Below, one piece after another: positions 39,841 through 47,856 of a stretch of 64,000 nucleotides of DNA. The notes below the pieces were generated by a model. The model saw only the letters and a list, made by a program, of their open reading frames with translations, did no database searches and was not told where the DNA came from. Position 1 is the stretch's first letter. Each line of letters starts with the position of its first letter. This DNA is from VRUE01 sp963742535. GTDB lineage: Bacteria; Actinomycetota; Thermoleophilia; Solirubrobacterales; 70-9. Made by a program: the position numbers and the translations under genes. The stretch is taken from NCBI GenBank assembly GCA_963742535.1, contig CAVUMC010000002.1:682001-746000 (forward strand), in the 5' to 3' direction.

Positions 39841-40776
39841 GTGGTGCTCTACTTCAGCCACCCGGCCTGCCTCGACCACAATCCGACACCCGTAATGCCG
39901 GGTCACCCCGAACGGCCCGAGCGGCTGCGGGCGATCGAGCGGGCCCTGGCGGCGCGCGACTGGCTCGGAGCGGAGCGGCGCGAGGCGCCACTGGCGAGCG
40001 AGACGGAGCTAGGGCTGGTCCACAGCTCCGAGCACGTGCGCGCCGTCCGCGAGCTTTGCGCCCGTGGCGGCGGCGCGATCGACCACGACACCTACGCGGT
40101 CGAGGCCTCTTGGGAGGCGGCGCGGCGCGCGGCAGGCGGGGCTGGCGCAATGGTGAGGGCGTTGCTCGCGGGCGAAGACCGGGTCGGCTTCTGCGGCACC
40201 AGGCCCGCCGGCCACCACGCCGAACGCGAGCGGGCGATGGGCTTCTGCCTTTTCGACAATGTCGCCGTTGCCGCCGAGCTGGCGATCCGCGAGCTCGGCG
40301 CCGAGCGGGTTCTAATCATCGATTGGGACGTGCACCACGGCAACGGAACCGCCGAGATCTTCCGCCACCGCGCCGACGTGCTGGTGGCCAACATTCACCA
40401 GGGCGGCATCTTCCCCGGCAGCGGTGCGCGCGAGGACACCGGCAGCGGGCCCGGCGAGGGGTTCTCGATCAACTTGCCCGTTCCCAGCGGCTCAACCGAG
40501 GAGCTCTGGCTCGAGCTGCTCAACCAGGTGATCCTGCCGGCGGGTCAGGAGTTCGCCCCGGATCTCGTGCTGGTTTCCGCCGGGTTCGACGCGCACCATG
40601 CCGACCCCCTCGCTAGCTGCGCCCTGGAGGCGTCCTCGTTCGGGCGCATGGGCACACTGGTGCGTGATTTCGCTGTCGAGATGGACGCTCCACTGGGCGC
40701 GGTACTCGAGGGCGGCTACGACGTCGACGCCCTGGCCGAATGCGTCGTCTCCACGCTTGCAGCCTGGAGCGAGTGA
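39841..40776 (+). CDS. Histone-deacetylase-family (AcuC/HDAC-like) amidohydrolase
   Basis: 311 residues, GTG start. Conserved zinc-deacetylase motifs: SHPACLDHNPTPVMPGHPERPERL, CGTRPAGHHAERERAMGFCL (charge-relay His pair), IDWDVHHGNGTAEIF (zinc Asp and His), VLVSAGFDAHHADPL (zinc Asp) and LEGGYDVDALAEC (active-site Tyr). It should hydrolyse acetyl or acyl amides on lysine or polyamine-like substrates. It follows a lysine-rich protein gene on the same strand, suggesting a possible substrate; acetoin-utilisation AcuC-type activity on acetyl-CoA synthetase or polyamine deacetylation are alternatives. Converges with egtD 14 bases later. Confidence 0.9.
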   Translation: MVLYFSHPACLDHNPTPVMPGHPERPERLRAIERALAARDWLGAERREAPLASETELGLVHSSEHVRAVRELCARGGGAIDHDTYAVEASWEAARRAAGGAGAMVRALLAGEDRVGFCGTRPAGHHAERERAMGFCLFDNVAVAAELAIRELGAERVLIIDWDVHHGNGTAEIFRHRADVLVANIHQGGIFPGSGAREDTGSGPGEGFSINLPVPSGSTEELWLELLNQVILPAGQEFAPDLVLVSAGFDAHHADPLASCALEASSFGRMGTLVRDFAVEMDAPLGAVLEGGYDVDALAECVVSTLAAWSE

Positions 40777-40790
40777 GACGCTCTGACGAG

Positions 40791-41759
40791 CTACAAAGCC
40801 CGGGCGAGGCTGAGGGCATAATCGCCAGCGGGGTCGGTGAACCAGCCGGCCAGCTCCAGCCCGGCCTCCGCGTAGACATTCCGCAGGGCCTCATCCGTGA
40901 ACTTGGTCGAGATCTCGGTGCGCATCTCCTCGCCCGCCACGAAGTCGACCGAGAGATCAAGCTCCTCGAGCCGCACGGTCTGGGTCAGTAACGAGCGCAG
41001 GCGAATGTCCATGCGCGTCTCCACCTCGTCATAGCGGGCTACGTGCTCGAAGGTGTCGAGGTCGAAGTCGGCTCCCAGCTCTCGATTCAGCACCGCCAGC
41101 ACGTTCTTGTTGAACTCGGCGGTGACGCCTTCCGCGTCGTCGTACGCGTCCTCCAATCGCCCGCTGTCCTTGACCAGGTCGGTACCGAGCAAAAGATGGT
41201 CGCCGGGTCCCATCAGGGCGGCCAACCTGGCGAGGAAGTCACAGCGGGGCTCCGGGTAGAGGTTGCCGACCGTGCCGCCGAGAAACGCAATCAGGCGCCC
41301 TCCCTCGCCCTCGGGGATGCGCTCGAGGTGGTGCTCGAAGTCGCAGACGAGGCCGCGGACTAAAAGGCCCGGGTACTCGTCGACCAAAAGCTCAGCCGTT
41401 TCGTGGGTGATCTCCTCGGAGATGTCGACCGGGACGTAGGTATGCAGACAACCCGCGTCGCGCATTGCGTCGAGCAAATGACGCGTCTTCGCCGCCGATC
41501 CAGAGCCGAGCTCGACCAGCGAGCGCGGCGCACCGGCCGCGGCCACGATCTCGGTCGAGCGGGCAGCGAGGATCGAACGCTCGGCCCGGGTCGGGTAGTA
41601 CTCGTCGAGTTCGGTGATCTGCTCGAAGAGTTGCGAGCCGCGCTCGTCGTAGAAGTACTTAGGCGCCAGCTCCTTCGGCTCCGAGAGCAGGCCCCGGCGG
41701 ACGTCGCTGGCCATCTTCGCCGCTGCCTCGGCATCGAGGTGGACCTCGATCGCGATCAT
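40791..41759 (-). CDS. egtD: L-histidine N-alpha-methyltransferase EgtD
   Basis: 322 residues from the ATG at 41759, which overlaps the egtB stop (ATGA). LAPKYFYDERGSQLFEQITELDEYYPTR (split core), LVELGSGSAAKTRHLLDAM (SAM motif I), YVPVDISEEI, AFLGGTVGNLYPE and DLVKDSGRLEDAYDD are typical of EgtD/DUF2260. It trimethylates histidine to hercynine, the first step of ergothioneine synthesis. Paired with EgtB. Confidence 0.93.
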   Translation of the reverse strand: MIAIEVHLDAEAAAKMASDVRRGLLSEPKELAPKYFYDERGSQLFEQITELDEYYPTRAERSILAARSTEIVAAAGAPRSLVELGSGSAAKTRHLLDAMRDAGCLHTYVPVDISEEITHETAELLVDEYPGLLVRGLVCDFEHHLERIPEGEGGRLIAFLGGTVGNLYPEPRCDFLARLAALMGPGDHLLLGTDLVKDSGRLEDAYDDAEGVTAEFNKNVLAVLNRELGADFDLDTFEHVARYDEVETRMDIRLRSLLTQTVRLEELDLSVDFVAGEEMRTEISTKFTDEALRNVYAEAGLELAGWFTDPAGDYALSLARAL

Positions 41760-42901
41760 CGGGCGTCCTCCGCGAGGCGGATGCCGGCAAAGATCTGGCG
41801 GCGCTGGGGCAGATCCCAGTTGCGGAAGCTTCGGCGAGCGACGTCCGGGTGGGTCGCCCACGAAGCTCCACGCAGCACCTTGTACTCGTCACCGAAGAAG
41901 ACCTGGGAGTACTCGGGGTAGGGAAACGCCTCGAAGCCGGGGTAGGCGAGAAAATCGGATGAGGTCCATTCCCAAACCTGTCCGACGCCGTCGAGCCGGG
42001 GCTGCGCCGCCTCCCACTCGAACTCCGTGGGCAGGCGCTTACCGGCCCAGCGGGCGAGCGCTTCGGCCTCGTCCCAGGAGACATGGAGGACGGGATGGGC
42101 CGGGTCGATCGGGTCGCGACCTCCCATTCTCGTCAGCACCCATCCCCCGCCGTCGGACTCCCAATACAGCGGGGGCTCGGCGCCGGTGTCCTCCATAAAA
42201 CGGAGATACGTAGCGTTGTCGATCGGGGTTCGATCGATCGCGAAGGCGGCGAGCTCGACGCTGTGGCGGGGGCGCTCGTTGTCATAGGCGAACCCGCGCG
42301 CCGGAGCGCCGATCTCGTACTCACCGGCGGGCATGGCGATCCCCTGCCCCTCCTCCGCGGTGACTTCCTCTTTATTCGCGGTATCCGCGATAAAAGGGGA
42401 AGTCAGCCGGGTCTCGAGGTGGGACGGCAGGGTGTAGCCGGGGACTCCCTGCAGCAACTGCAGCATGGTCTCGTTGTGCTGCTGCTCGTGCGCGAGCAGC
42501 AGCTCGTAGACGAAGCCTTCGCGCAGCAGCAGGTTCTCAGCGTCGGCACCGATGTCGACTTCGTCGAGGACCTCGAGCGTGCGCTCGCGCACGTCGGCCA
42601 AGTAGGAGCGCAGCTCGGCGTCGCGCAGGATCGGCAGCTCACCGCGGTCCTTGCGCGGATTCTCGATCGCGTCGTAAAAGCGACCGAGCTCGCCATGCAG
42701 CGGCTCACGCTCGCCGATCGTCTGCACCAGCCACAACTCCTCGAAGTTGGCGATGTGCCCCAGATCCCATGCGAGGGGGCTCAGCAGCGGCGAGTAGACA
42801 CGGTTGAGCTGCTCGTCGTCGAGCGGCTCGATCAGCTCCAACGTCGCCCGGCGCGCCTCGGCGAGGCGGTCCGCGATCGCACCCTTGGAGCTCTGGGTCA
42901 C
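41756..42901 (-). CDS. egtB: Iron-dependent hercynine sulfoxide synthase EgtB
   Basis: 381 residues, GTG start at 42901. The N-terminal DinB-like helical bundle has the iron ligand His in LAWDLGHIANFEELW and the HEQQH pair in LLAHEQQHNETMLQLL. The C-terminal FGE-sulfatase-like domain includes GAPARGFAYDNERPRHSVEL, VSWDEAEALARWAGKRLPTE and LRGASWATHPDVARRSFRNWD. It joins hercynine to a thiol donor with O2. It is shorter than mycobacterial EgtB (about 430). egtA, egtC and egtE are not adjacent, so the donor may be cysteine, or the remaining genes lie elsewhere. Confidence 0.92.
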   Translation of the reverse strand: MTQSSKGAIADRLAEARRATLELIEPLDDEQLNRVYSPLLSPLAWDLGHIANFEELWLVQTIGEREPLHGELGRFYDAIENPRKDRGELPILRDAELRSYLADVRERTLEVLDEVDIGADAENLLLREGFVYELLLAHEQQHNETMLQLLQGVPGYTLPSHLETRLTSPFIADTANKEEVTAEEGQGIAMPAGEYEIGAPARGFAYDNERPRHSVELAAFAIDRTPIDNATYLRFMEDTGAEPPLYWESDGGGWVLTRMGGRDPIDPAHPVLHVSWDEAEALARWAGKRLPTEFEWEAAQPRLDGVGQVWEWTSSDFLAYPGFEAFPYPEYSQVFFGDEYKVLRGASWATHPDVARRSFRNWDLPQRRQIFAGIRLAEDAR

Positions 42902-42977
42902 CTCGGTGGCGATTTGAAAACCCTAGCGATGTCTGATTACGGGGATGTGAACGAGGGATCGCGTAGGGTGCCCGGCG

Positions 42978-43739
42978 ATGGAGATCGCGGGGAAGAGTGC
43001 GCTGGTGGCCGGAGGCGCGTCGGGGCTTGGCGAGGCGACCGCGCGGGTGTTGGTAGATGCCGGCGCCGCGGTGACGATCGCCGACCTCAACGCCGAAAAG
43101 GGCGAGGCGCTGGCCGCCGAGCTGGGCGCGACCTTCGTTCCCGCCGACGTGACCGATGAGGCCGCGGTGAGCAGCGCCGTCGAGAGTGCGGCCAGCCACG
43201 ATGGCGGCTTGCGCATCTCCGTCTGCTGCGCCGGCATCGGCTGGGCCGAGCGGGTCGCCCACAAAGGCGGCCCCCACAATCTCGAATTCTTCTCCAACGT
43301 GGTCAAGGTCAACTTGATCGGCACCTTCAACGTGCTGCGCCTCGCTGCCGCGGCGATGAGCGAGAACGAGGCCGACGACGAAGGCGAGCGCGGCGTCTGC
43401 GTCAACACCGCCTCGATCGCCGCCTACGACGGTCAGATCGGCCAGATCGCTTACTCGGCCTCAAAGGGCGGCATCGTCGGCATGACCCTGCCGGCGGCGC
43501 GCGACATGGCAAAGCGCGGCGTTCGCGTCAACACCATCGCCCCGGGCCTCTTCGACACCCCGCTGCTTGCCGCCCTGCCAGAGGAAGCGCGCACCGCGCT
43601 CGGTGAAGGCATCCCCTTCCCCTCCCGCCTCGGCCGCCCCGAGGAGTACGCGCGCTTGGTCACTCAGATTGTCGCCAACCCAATGCTCAACGGCGAGACG
43701 ATCCGCCTCGACGGCGCCCTGCGGATGCCGCCGAAGTGA
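42978..43739 (+). CDS. SDR-family 3-hydroxyacyl-CoA dehydrogenase-like oxidoreductase
   Basis: 253 residues. GKSALVAGGASGLGEATARVL holds the TGxxxGxG-type cofactor loop (GGASGLG), ADLNAEKGEAL the acidic residue favouring NAD, CCAGIGWA the NAG-like motif, and YSASKGGIVGMTLPAARDM the catalytic Tyr and Lys. NTIAPGLFDTPLL, FPSRLGRPEEYARLV and the overall length resemble type-II 3-hydroxyacyl-CoA dehydrogenase (HSD17B10-like). Substrate not determinable. It diverges from egtB by 76 bases and is followed by a terminator hairpin. Confidence 0.85.
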   Translation: MEIAGKSALVAGGASGLGEATARVLVDAGAAVTIADLNAEKGEALAAELGATFVPADVTDEAAVSSAVESAASHDGGLRISVCCAGIGWAERVAHKGGPHNLEFFSNVVKVNLIGTFNVLRLAAAAMSENEADDEGERGVCVNTASIAAYDGQIGQIAYSASKGGIVGMTLPAARDMAKRGVRVNTIAPGLFDTPLLAALPEEARTALGEGIPFPSRLGRPEEYARLVTQIVANPMLNGETIRLDGALRMPPK

Positions 43740-43742
43740 TTC

Positions 43743-43782
43743 CTGATGCCTTTTCATCCCTATAGAGGTGTAAAGGCATCAG
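43743..43782. terminator. Bidirectional terminator hairpin
   Basis: CTGATGCCTTT (43743-43753) pairs perfectly with AAAGGCATCAG (43772-43782), with further partial pairing inwards (CAT-C against G-GTG) to a central TATA loop. It lies exactly between the convergent SDR gene (ends 43739) and the Flp-like gene (ends 43783). The outer TTT gives a short U-tract in each direction, so it may end both transcripts. Confidence 0.7.
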
Positions 43783-44712
43783 CTAGCTCGTGCCCTGGGC
43801 CTCCGGGTCGCGCCAGGCGCGCTTGAGCCAGGGCGGGCTAATTGCGAAGCGAGCTTCGGTTTCGTTGGCCACTGGCTCCAGCGGGATCAGGTGGACGTCG
43901 CGGCCGAATGTGATCCGTTCGAAGTCGGGGATACCCGCGGTGTTTCCGGCGTGACTACCACCCGAGACCATCAGCAGCCGCGTCTCCGGCCCCCAACCGT
44001 TCTCGGCACGGAGGCCAATTATTTCCTCGGCGTCCTTGACCGGCTCGATCCCGCCGTCCGAGGCCCAGCCCTTCGCCTTTCCCGGCCGTGAGTTGAATCC
44101 GTTGTGCGAGCTCGCGCGCTCCTGGATCGAGCCGTCGAGTCGAATGCGGATCTGCACGCCCTCCCAATCGTCCGAGTGATGGCCCTCATCACCAAGGACT
44201 GGAACACCGCGAAAGGTCGCTGAGTCGGCGTAGTAAGTCCAGTACTGGATGTAGAGGTTGCCGGCCCGCGAGCCGGTGCAATCCGCCCCCTCCGCTTCAG
44301 TCCGCTCGACCTGATCGTCCCGACAATCGATCACGTGGACGAAGGCAGTGACGGGCAGCCCCTCCTCGCTCCGCGTCACCCGACCTTCCCGCGGCGCGTC
44401 CCCGCAGCGCGTCTCCCGACACCGCCTGAAATCCACCGGCACCGCCCGCGACCCCCGCTCAAACAACAAAGACGGCATATGCCCCCGCACCAACTCCCCC
44501 ACTTCCGTCCCGTACTCCGCAATCAACCCCGGCTTATCCCCGCATTCATCAGCCAGCGCCGCCGCACAAAGCAACCGCGAAGCCACTGACTCCGCCAGCG
44601 CCGCACCAGGAACCCGCACGCCCGCCGCCACCAACGCCGCGAGAACCAGCGCAACAACGAGCAGTAGCCCAACCCACTCAACCGTCGACTGCCCCCGCGC
44701 CGCGTGTCGCAT
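43783..44712 (-). CDS. Flp/TadE-pilin-like N-terminus fused to a secreted VPS62-like domain
   Basis: 309 residues. Residues about 7-32, GQSTVEWVGLLLVVALVLAALV, are a Flp/TadE-type hydrophobic helix with the QSTVEWV pattern. The rest is extracytoplasmic, with paired cysteines (CRETRCGDA, CRDDQ, CTGS) and a segment NLYIQYWTYYADSATF, GDEGHHSDDWEGVQIRI and VSGGSHAGN that recalls the VPS62 family of secreted proteins. Function unknown; it may be a surface protein anchored by its pilin-like helix. No other tad genes are nearby. Its 5' flank holds a long CT repeat. Confidence 0.65.
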   Translation of the reverse strand: MRHAARGQSTVEWVGLLLVVALVLAALVAAGVRVPGAALAESVASRLLCAAALADECGDKPGLIAEYGTEVGELVRGHMPSLLFERGSRAVPVDFRRCRETRCGDAPREGRVTRSEEGLPVTAFVHVIDCRDDQVERTEAEGADCTGSRAGNLYIQYWTYYADSATFRGVPVLGDEGHHSDDWEGVQIRIRLDGSIQERASSHNGFNSRPGKAKGWASDGGIEPVKDAEEIIGLRAENGWGPETRLLMVSGGSHAGNTAGIPDFERITFGRDVHLIPLEPVANETEARFAISPPWLKRAWRDPEAQGTS

Positions 44713-44764
44713 GAGGCGCTAAGCAACTGGCGGCGGCTTCTATGCCCCGAAAGCCCCGCCGCTC

Positions 44765-44795
<31 letters not shown>

Positions 44796-44849
44796 CTTTA
44801 GGCGATCCTGCTGAACAGGGAGAGCTTCGGCGACCCGGCGAGCGCGTTG

Positions 44850-44954
44850 AGGGCGCGGGGGCAACCCTCGGCGGAGCCTCAGGGAGCACGCCGAAACCCT
44901 CCACCCACGACCTGCTGCGCAACGGGGCTCCGCCGAGGGTTGCCCCCGCGCCCT
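44850..44954 (-). repeat. Perfect 29-bp inverted repeat downstream of pntB
   Basis: The arms are 44850-44878 (beginning AGGGCGCGGGGGCAACCCTC) and 44926-44954, the exact reverse complement, separated by 47 bases. The nearest minus-strand stop (pntB, 44972) is 18 bases away, so the structure can form at the 3' end of the pnt transcript. The perfect match over 29 bases indicates recent origin or selection. It could be a terminator, an mRNA stabiliser or a small mobile element end pair. Confidence 0.8.
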
Positions 44955-44971
44955 ACATCCCTCAGCGAGAG

Positions 44972-46393
44972 CTAGAGATTCTGAATCTCAGCCGCAATGT
45001 CCGCCGCCGCCTGCTTGGCATCAGCGAACAACATCGAAGTGTTGTCTTCGTAGAAGAGATCGTTGTCGATACCCGCGAACCCGGGGCTGAGCGAGCGCTT
45101 GATCACGATCACCTGCTGGGCCTCGGAGACCTCGATGATCGGCATGCCGGCAATCGGGCTGTCGGGATCGGTCTTTGCCGCCGGGTTGGTGACGTCGTTG
45201 GCGCCAACTACTACGGCGACGCCGGTGCGCGGCATCTCCGGGTTGATCTCCTCCATCTCCTTCAGCTGCTCGTAAGGCACGTCGGCCTCGGCGAGGAGGA
45301 CGTTCATGTGTCCCGGCATGCGGCCGGCAACGGGATGGATCGCATAGCTGACCGGGACACCGCGCTTTTCGAGCTCGTCGGCGACCTCCTTGATCGCGTG
45401 CTGGGCCTGGGCAACGGCGAGGCCGTAGCCGGGCACGATCACGACCGAGTCGGCGTAGGTGAGCTTGATCGCCGCGTCCTGGGCACCGATCGAGGTGTGC
45501 GGGCGTTCCTCGCCTCCACTGCTTCCTCCGCCTCCGGAGGGAGCGCCGCCAAAGCCAGCGAAGAGGACGTTGGCGACCGAGCGGTTCATCGCGGTCGCCA
45601 TCTCCAGGGTCAGGATCGTTCCCGAGGAGCCGACCAGGGTGCCGGCGACGATCAGGGCGACGTTGTCGAGGGCGAAGCCGGCGGCGGCGGCGGAGAGGCC
45701 GGTGAAGGCATTGAGCAGCGAGATCACAACCGGCATGTCGGCGCCGCCGATCGGCAGCACGACGAGGTTGCCGAGGATCGCCGCCAGGACCAGGAGCAGG
45801 ATGAAGAGGCCCTGCGAGGGCGATTCGTGGTCGACGGCGAGGATCACGCAGATCGTCACGATTGCGATCAGCAGGACGGCGTTGATCACCTGCTGTCCGG
45901 GCGCCGCGATCGGCCGGGTCGGGATCAGGTCCTGAAGCTTGGCGAAGGCGATGTTCGAACCCCAGAAGGAGACCGAGCCGACGACCCCGGCGAAAATGAT
46001 CGGAATCAGCGTGTCGAGACTGAAGTCCTCGCCGATCGAAATCCCGTGGCGGATCTCCGACCAGGCGATCAGGGCGACCGCGCCGCCACCGACGCCGTTG
46101 TAGAGAGCGACCATCTGCGGCATCTCGGTCATCTGCACCCGGATCGAGGCGATCACGCCAACCGCGGTGCCGATGCCGAGGCCGAGCGCGATCAGGCCCC
46201 AGTTGCCGATGCCGTCAAGCAGCAGCGTGGTGATGACCGCGACCGCCATGCCGACGGCGGCGATCTGGTTGCCGCGCTTGGCCGTGGTCGGGTGCGTGCC
46301 CTGCTTGATCCCGATGATGAAGAGCGAGAAAGCGACGATGTAGAGCGCGGTGGCGGCGCTGCCACCCGGTTCGAGCACGGCGAGCAGACTCAT
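44972..46393 (-). CDS. pntB: NAD(P) transhydrogenase subunit beta (PntB)
   Basis: 473 residues. The N-terminal two thirds are membrane helices (about nine), with GTAVGVIASIRVQMTEMPQMVALYNGVGGG in parts, the signature of domain II. The C-terminal domain III binds NADP: VVIVPGYGLAVAQAQHAIKE, VSYAIHPVAGRMPGHMNVLL and VVVGANDVTNPAAKTDPDSPIAGMP in its motif positions. It forms the proton channel and NADP(H) site that couple hydride transfer to proton translocation. ATG overlaps the stop of the small alpha2 gene. Third gene of a pntAA-pntAB-pntB operon. Confidence 0.93.
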   Translation of the reverse strand: MSLLAVLEPGGSAATALYIVAFSLFIIGIKQGTHPTTAKRGNQIAAVGMAVAVITTLLLDGIGNWGLIALGLGIGTAVGVIASIRVQMTEMPQMVALYNGVGGGAVALIAWSEIRHGISIGEDFSLDTLIPIIFAGVVGSVSFWGSNIAFAKLQDLIPTRPIAAPGQQVINAVLLIAIVTICVILAVDHESPSQGLFILLLVLAAILGNLVVLPIGGADMPVVISLLNAFTGLSAAAAGFALDNVALIVAGTLVGSSGTILTLEMATAMNRSVANVLFAGFGGAPSGGGGSSGGEERPHTSIGAQDAAIKLTYADSVVIVPGYGLAVAQAQHAIKEVADELEKRGVPVSYAIHPVAGRMPGHMNVLLAEADVPYEQLKEMEEINPEMPRTGVAVVVGANDVTNPAAKTDPDSPIAGMPIIEVSEAQQVIVIKRSLSPGFAGIDNDLFYEDNTSMLFADAKQAAADIAAEIQNL

Positions 46394-46704
46394 TTGCCGC
46401 CCTTCCCGTCCGCATCGGCCTTCGGTTTCGGCTTTTTGGAGAACATGCCGAGCATGCGGTCGGTGACCATGAAGCCGCCGACGATGTTGATCGCGCCGAA
46501 GGCGATCGCGATCGTGCCGATCACGTACTCGAGCGGGTCGTTGGCGTAGCCGACGACGATCAGCCCGCCGAGCATGACGATGCCGTGGATCGCGTTGGTC
46601 TGCGACATCAGCGGCGTATGCAGCGTGGTCGGCACCTTTGAGATCACCTCGAAGCCGACGAAGGCGGCGAGCACGAAGATCGTCACCTCGGTCATCACGC
46701 TCAT
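46390..46704 (-). CDS. pntAB: NAD(P) transhydrogenase alpha subunit 2 (PntAB)
   Basis: 104 residues from the ATG at 46704, overlapping the end of pntAA (ATGA). Three membrane helices (VTIFVLAAFVGFEVISKVP, HGIVMLGGLIVVGYA, YVIGTIAIAFGAINIVGGF) with TTLHTPLMSQTNAIHG, the conserved link of the C-terminal membrane part of PntA. The split alpha subunit is the three-gene form found in Rhodospirillum and many actinobacteria. The C-terminal tail is short and lysine-rich. Confidence 0.9.
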   Translation of the reverse strand: MSVMTEVTIFVLAAFVGFEVISKVPTTLHTPLMSQTNAIHGIVMLGGLIVVGYANDPLEYVIGTIAIAFGAINIVGGFMVTDRMLGMFSKKPKPKADADGKGGK

Positions 46705-47819
46705 TTGGCGGCCCTCTCGTTCTTGATCTCGCCGCCGTGGGTGATGCAAGCGGCGGCGACGATGTCGTCCTCGAAGTCCAGGTTCAACTCGCCCTCCTCG
46801 CTGACGATCAGGCCGAGCAGGTTGTCGAGGTTCTTGGCGTAGAGCTGGGAGGCGGGCACCGGCATCTCGCTGGCGAGGTTGCGGGGGCCGACGACCTTGA
46901 CGCCGCCCTCGACCACGGTCTGGCCGGCCTCGGTCAGCTCGCAGTTGCCGCCGGTCTCGGCGGCAAGGTCGATGATCACCGAGCCGGGCTGCATGCCGCG
47001 CACCGCGTCGGCGGTGATCAGCAGCGGCGCCGGGCGGCCGGGGATCGCGGCGGTGGTGATGATCACGTCCTGCCGGGCGGCGTTCTCGCCGAGCGCGTCG
47101 CGCACCTGCGCGTTCTCCTCGTCGGTGAGCGGACGGGCGTAACCGCCCTCGCCCTCAGCGTCGGGGATGAAGTCCAGTTCCAGTGGCCGGCCGCCGAGCG
47201 AAGCGATCTGCTCCCAGGCGGCGCGGCGAATGTCGAAGCCGGTGACGATCGCGCCCAAGCGCTTGGCCGTGGCGACGGCCTGCAGCCCGGCGACGCCGGC
47301 ACCGAGCACGAGCACCTTGGCCGGCGGCACCGTGCCCGCGGCGGTGGTCATCATGCCGAAGAAGCGGCCCGACTCGCGAGCGCCCATCAGGGTCGCGGCG
47401 TAGCCGGCAGCGGCGGCCTGCGAGGAGAGCGCGTCCATCGCCTGGGCTCGCGTCGTCCGCGGGATTGCCTCCATCGCGAAGCTGGTGACGCCGGCCGCGG
47501 CCAGCGCTTTGTTCGACTCAGCGGCGGTCCAGGGCGCCAGATGGCTGATCAGGACCTGGCCGGACTTGAGGCGACCGATCTCCTCGTTGGTAGGGGCGGC
47601 GACGCGGAGGACGACGTCGGCGCCCCACGTAACCTCGCCCTCGACGACTTCGGCGCCGGCTTCCTCGTACTGGGAGTCGGGATGACCGGCGGCCTCGCCG
47701 CAGCCCTTCTCGACCAGCACCGAGACCTTCTCGTTGGCGCTGAGGGATTTGACGATGTCAGGGACCAGCGCGACCCGGCGCTCCCCCTCGACGGTCTCTT
47801 TCGGCACTCCGATCTTCAC
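46701..47819 (-). CDS. pntAA: NAD(P) transhydrogenase alpha subunit 1 (PntAA)
   Basis: 372 residues. KIGVPKETVEGERRVALVPD is the AlaDH/PNT N-terminal domain start; VLVLGAGVAGLQAVATAKRLGA is the NAD-binding Rossmann loop; QDVIITTAAIPGRPAPLLIT and GSVIIDLAAETGGN are conserved PntA segments. It carries domain I, which binds NAD(H) on the cytosolic side and exchanges hydride with domain III of PntB. First gene of the operon. Alanine dehydrogenase is excluded by the operon context and the RQDVIITTAA region. Confidence 0.93.
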   Translation of the reverse strand: MKIGVPKETVEGERRVALVPDIVKSLSANEKVSVLVEKGCGEAAGHPDSQYEEAGAEVVEGEVTWGADVVLRVAAPTNEEIGRLKSGQVLISHLAPWTAAESNKALAAAGVTSFAMEAIPRTTRAQAMDALSSQAAAAGYAATLMGARESGRFFGMMTTAAGTVPPAKVLVLGAGVAGLQAVATAKRLGAIVTGFDIRRAAWEQIASLGGRPLELDFIPDAEGEGGYARPLTDEENAQVRDALGENAARQDVIITTAAIPGRPAPLLITADAVRGMQPGSVIIDLAAETGGNCELTEAGQTVVEGGVKVVGPRNLASEMPVPASQLYAKNLDNLLGLIVSEEGELNLDFEDDIVAAACITHGGEIKNERAAK

Positions 47820-47856
47820 GCGGCGCGGAAGGTTATGTGAAAGCGGGTCGGGGGCG

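Noticed and set aside
43743..43782. Hairpin as a third member of the DUF559 palindrome family
   Set aside because: Shares only GATG and general symmetry with 8101-8144; better explained as a terminator between convergent genes.
45308..46549. Long plus-strand open frame over pntB
   Set aside because: His/Asp/Arg-rich low-complexity antisense translation; pntB on the other strand is unmistakable.
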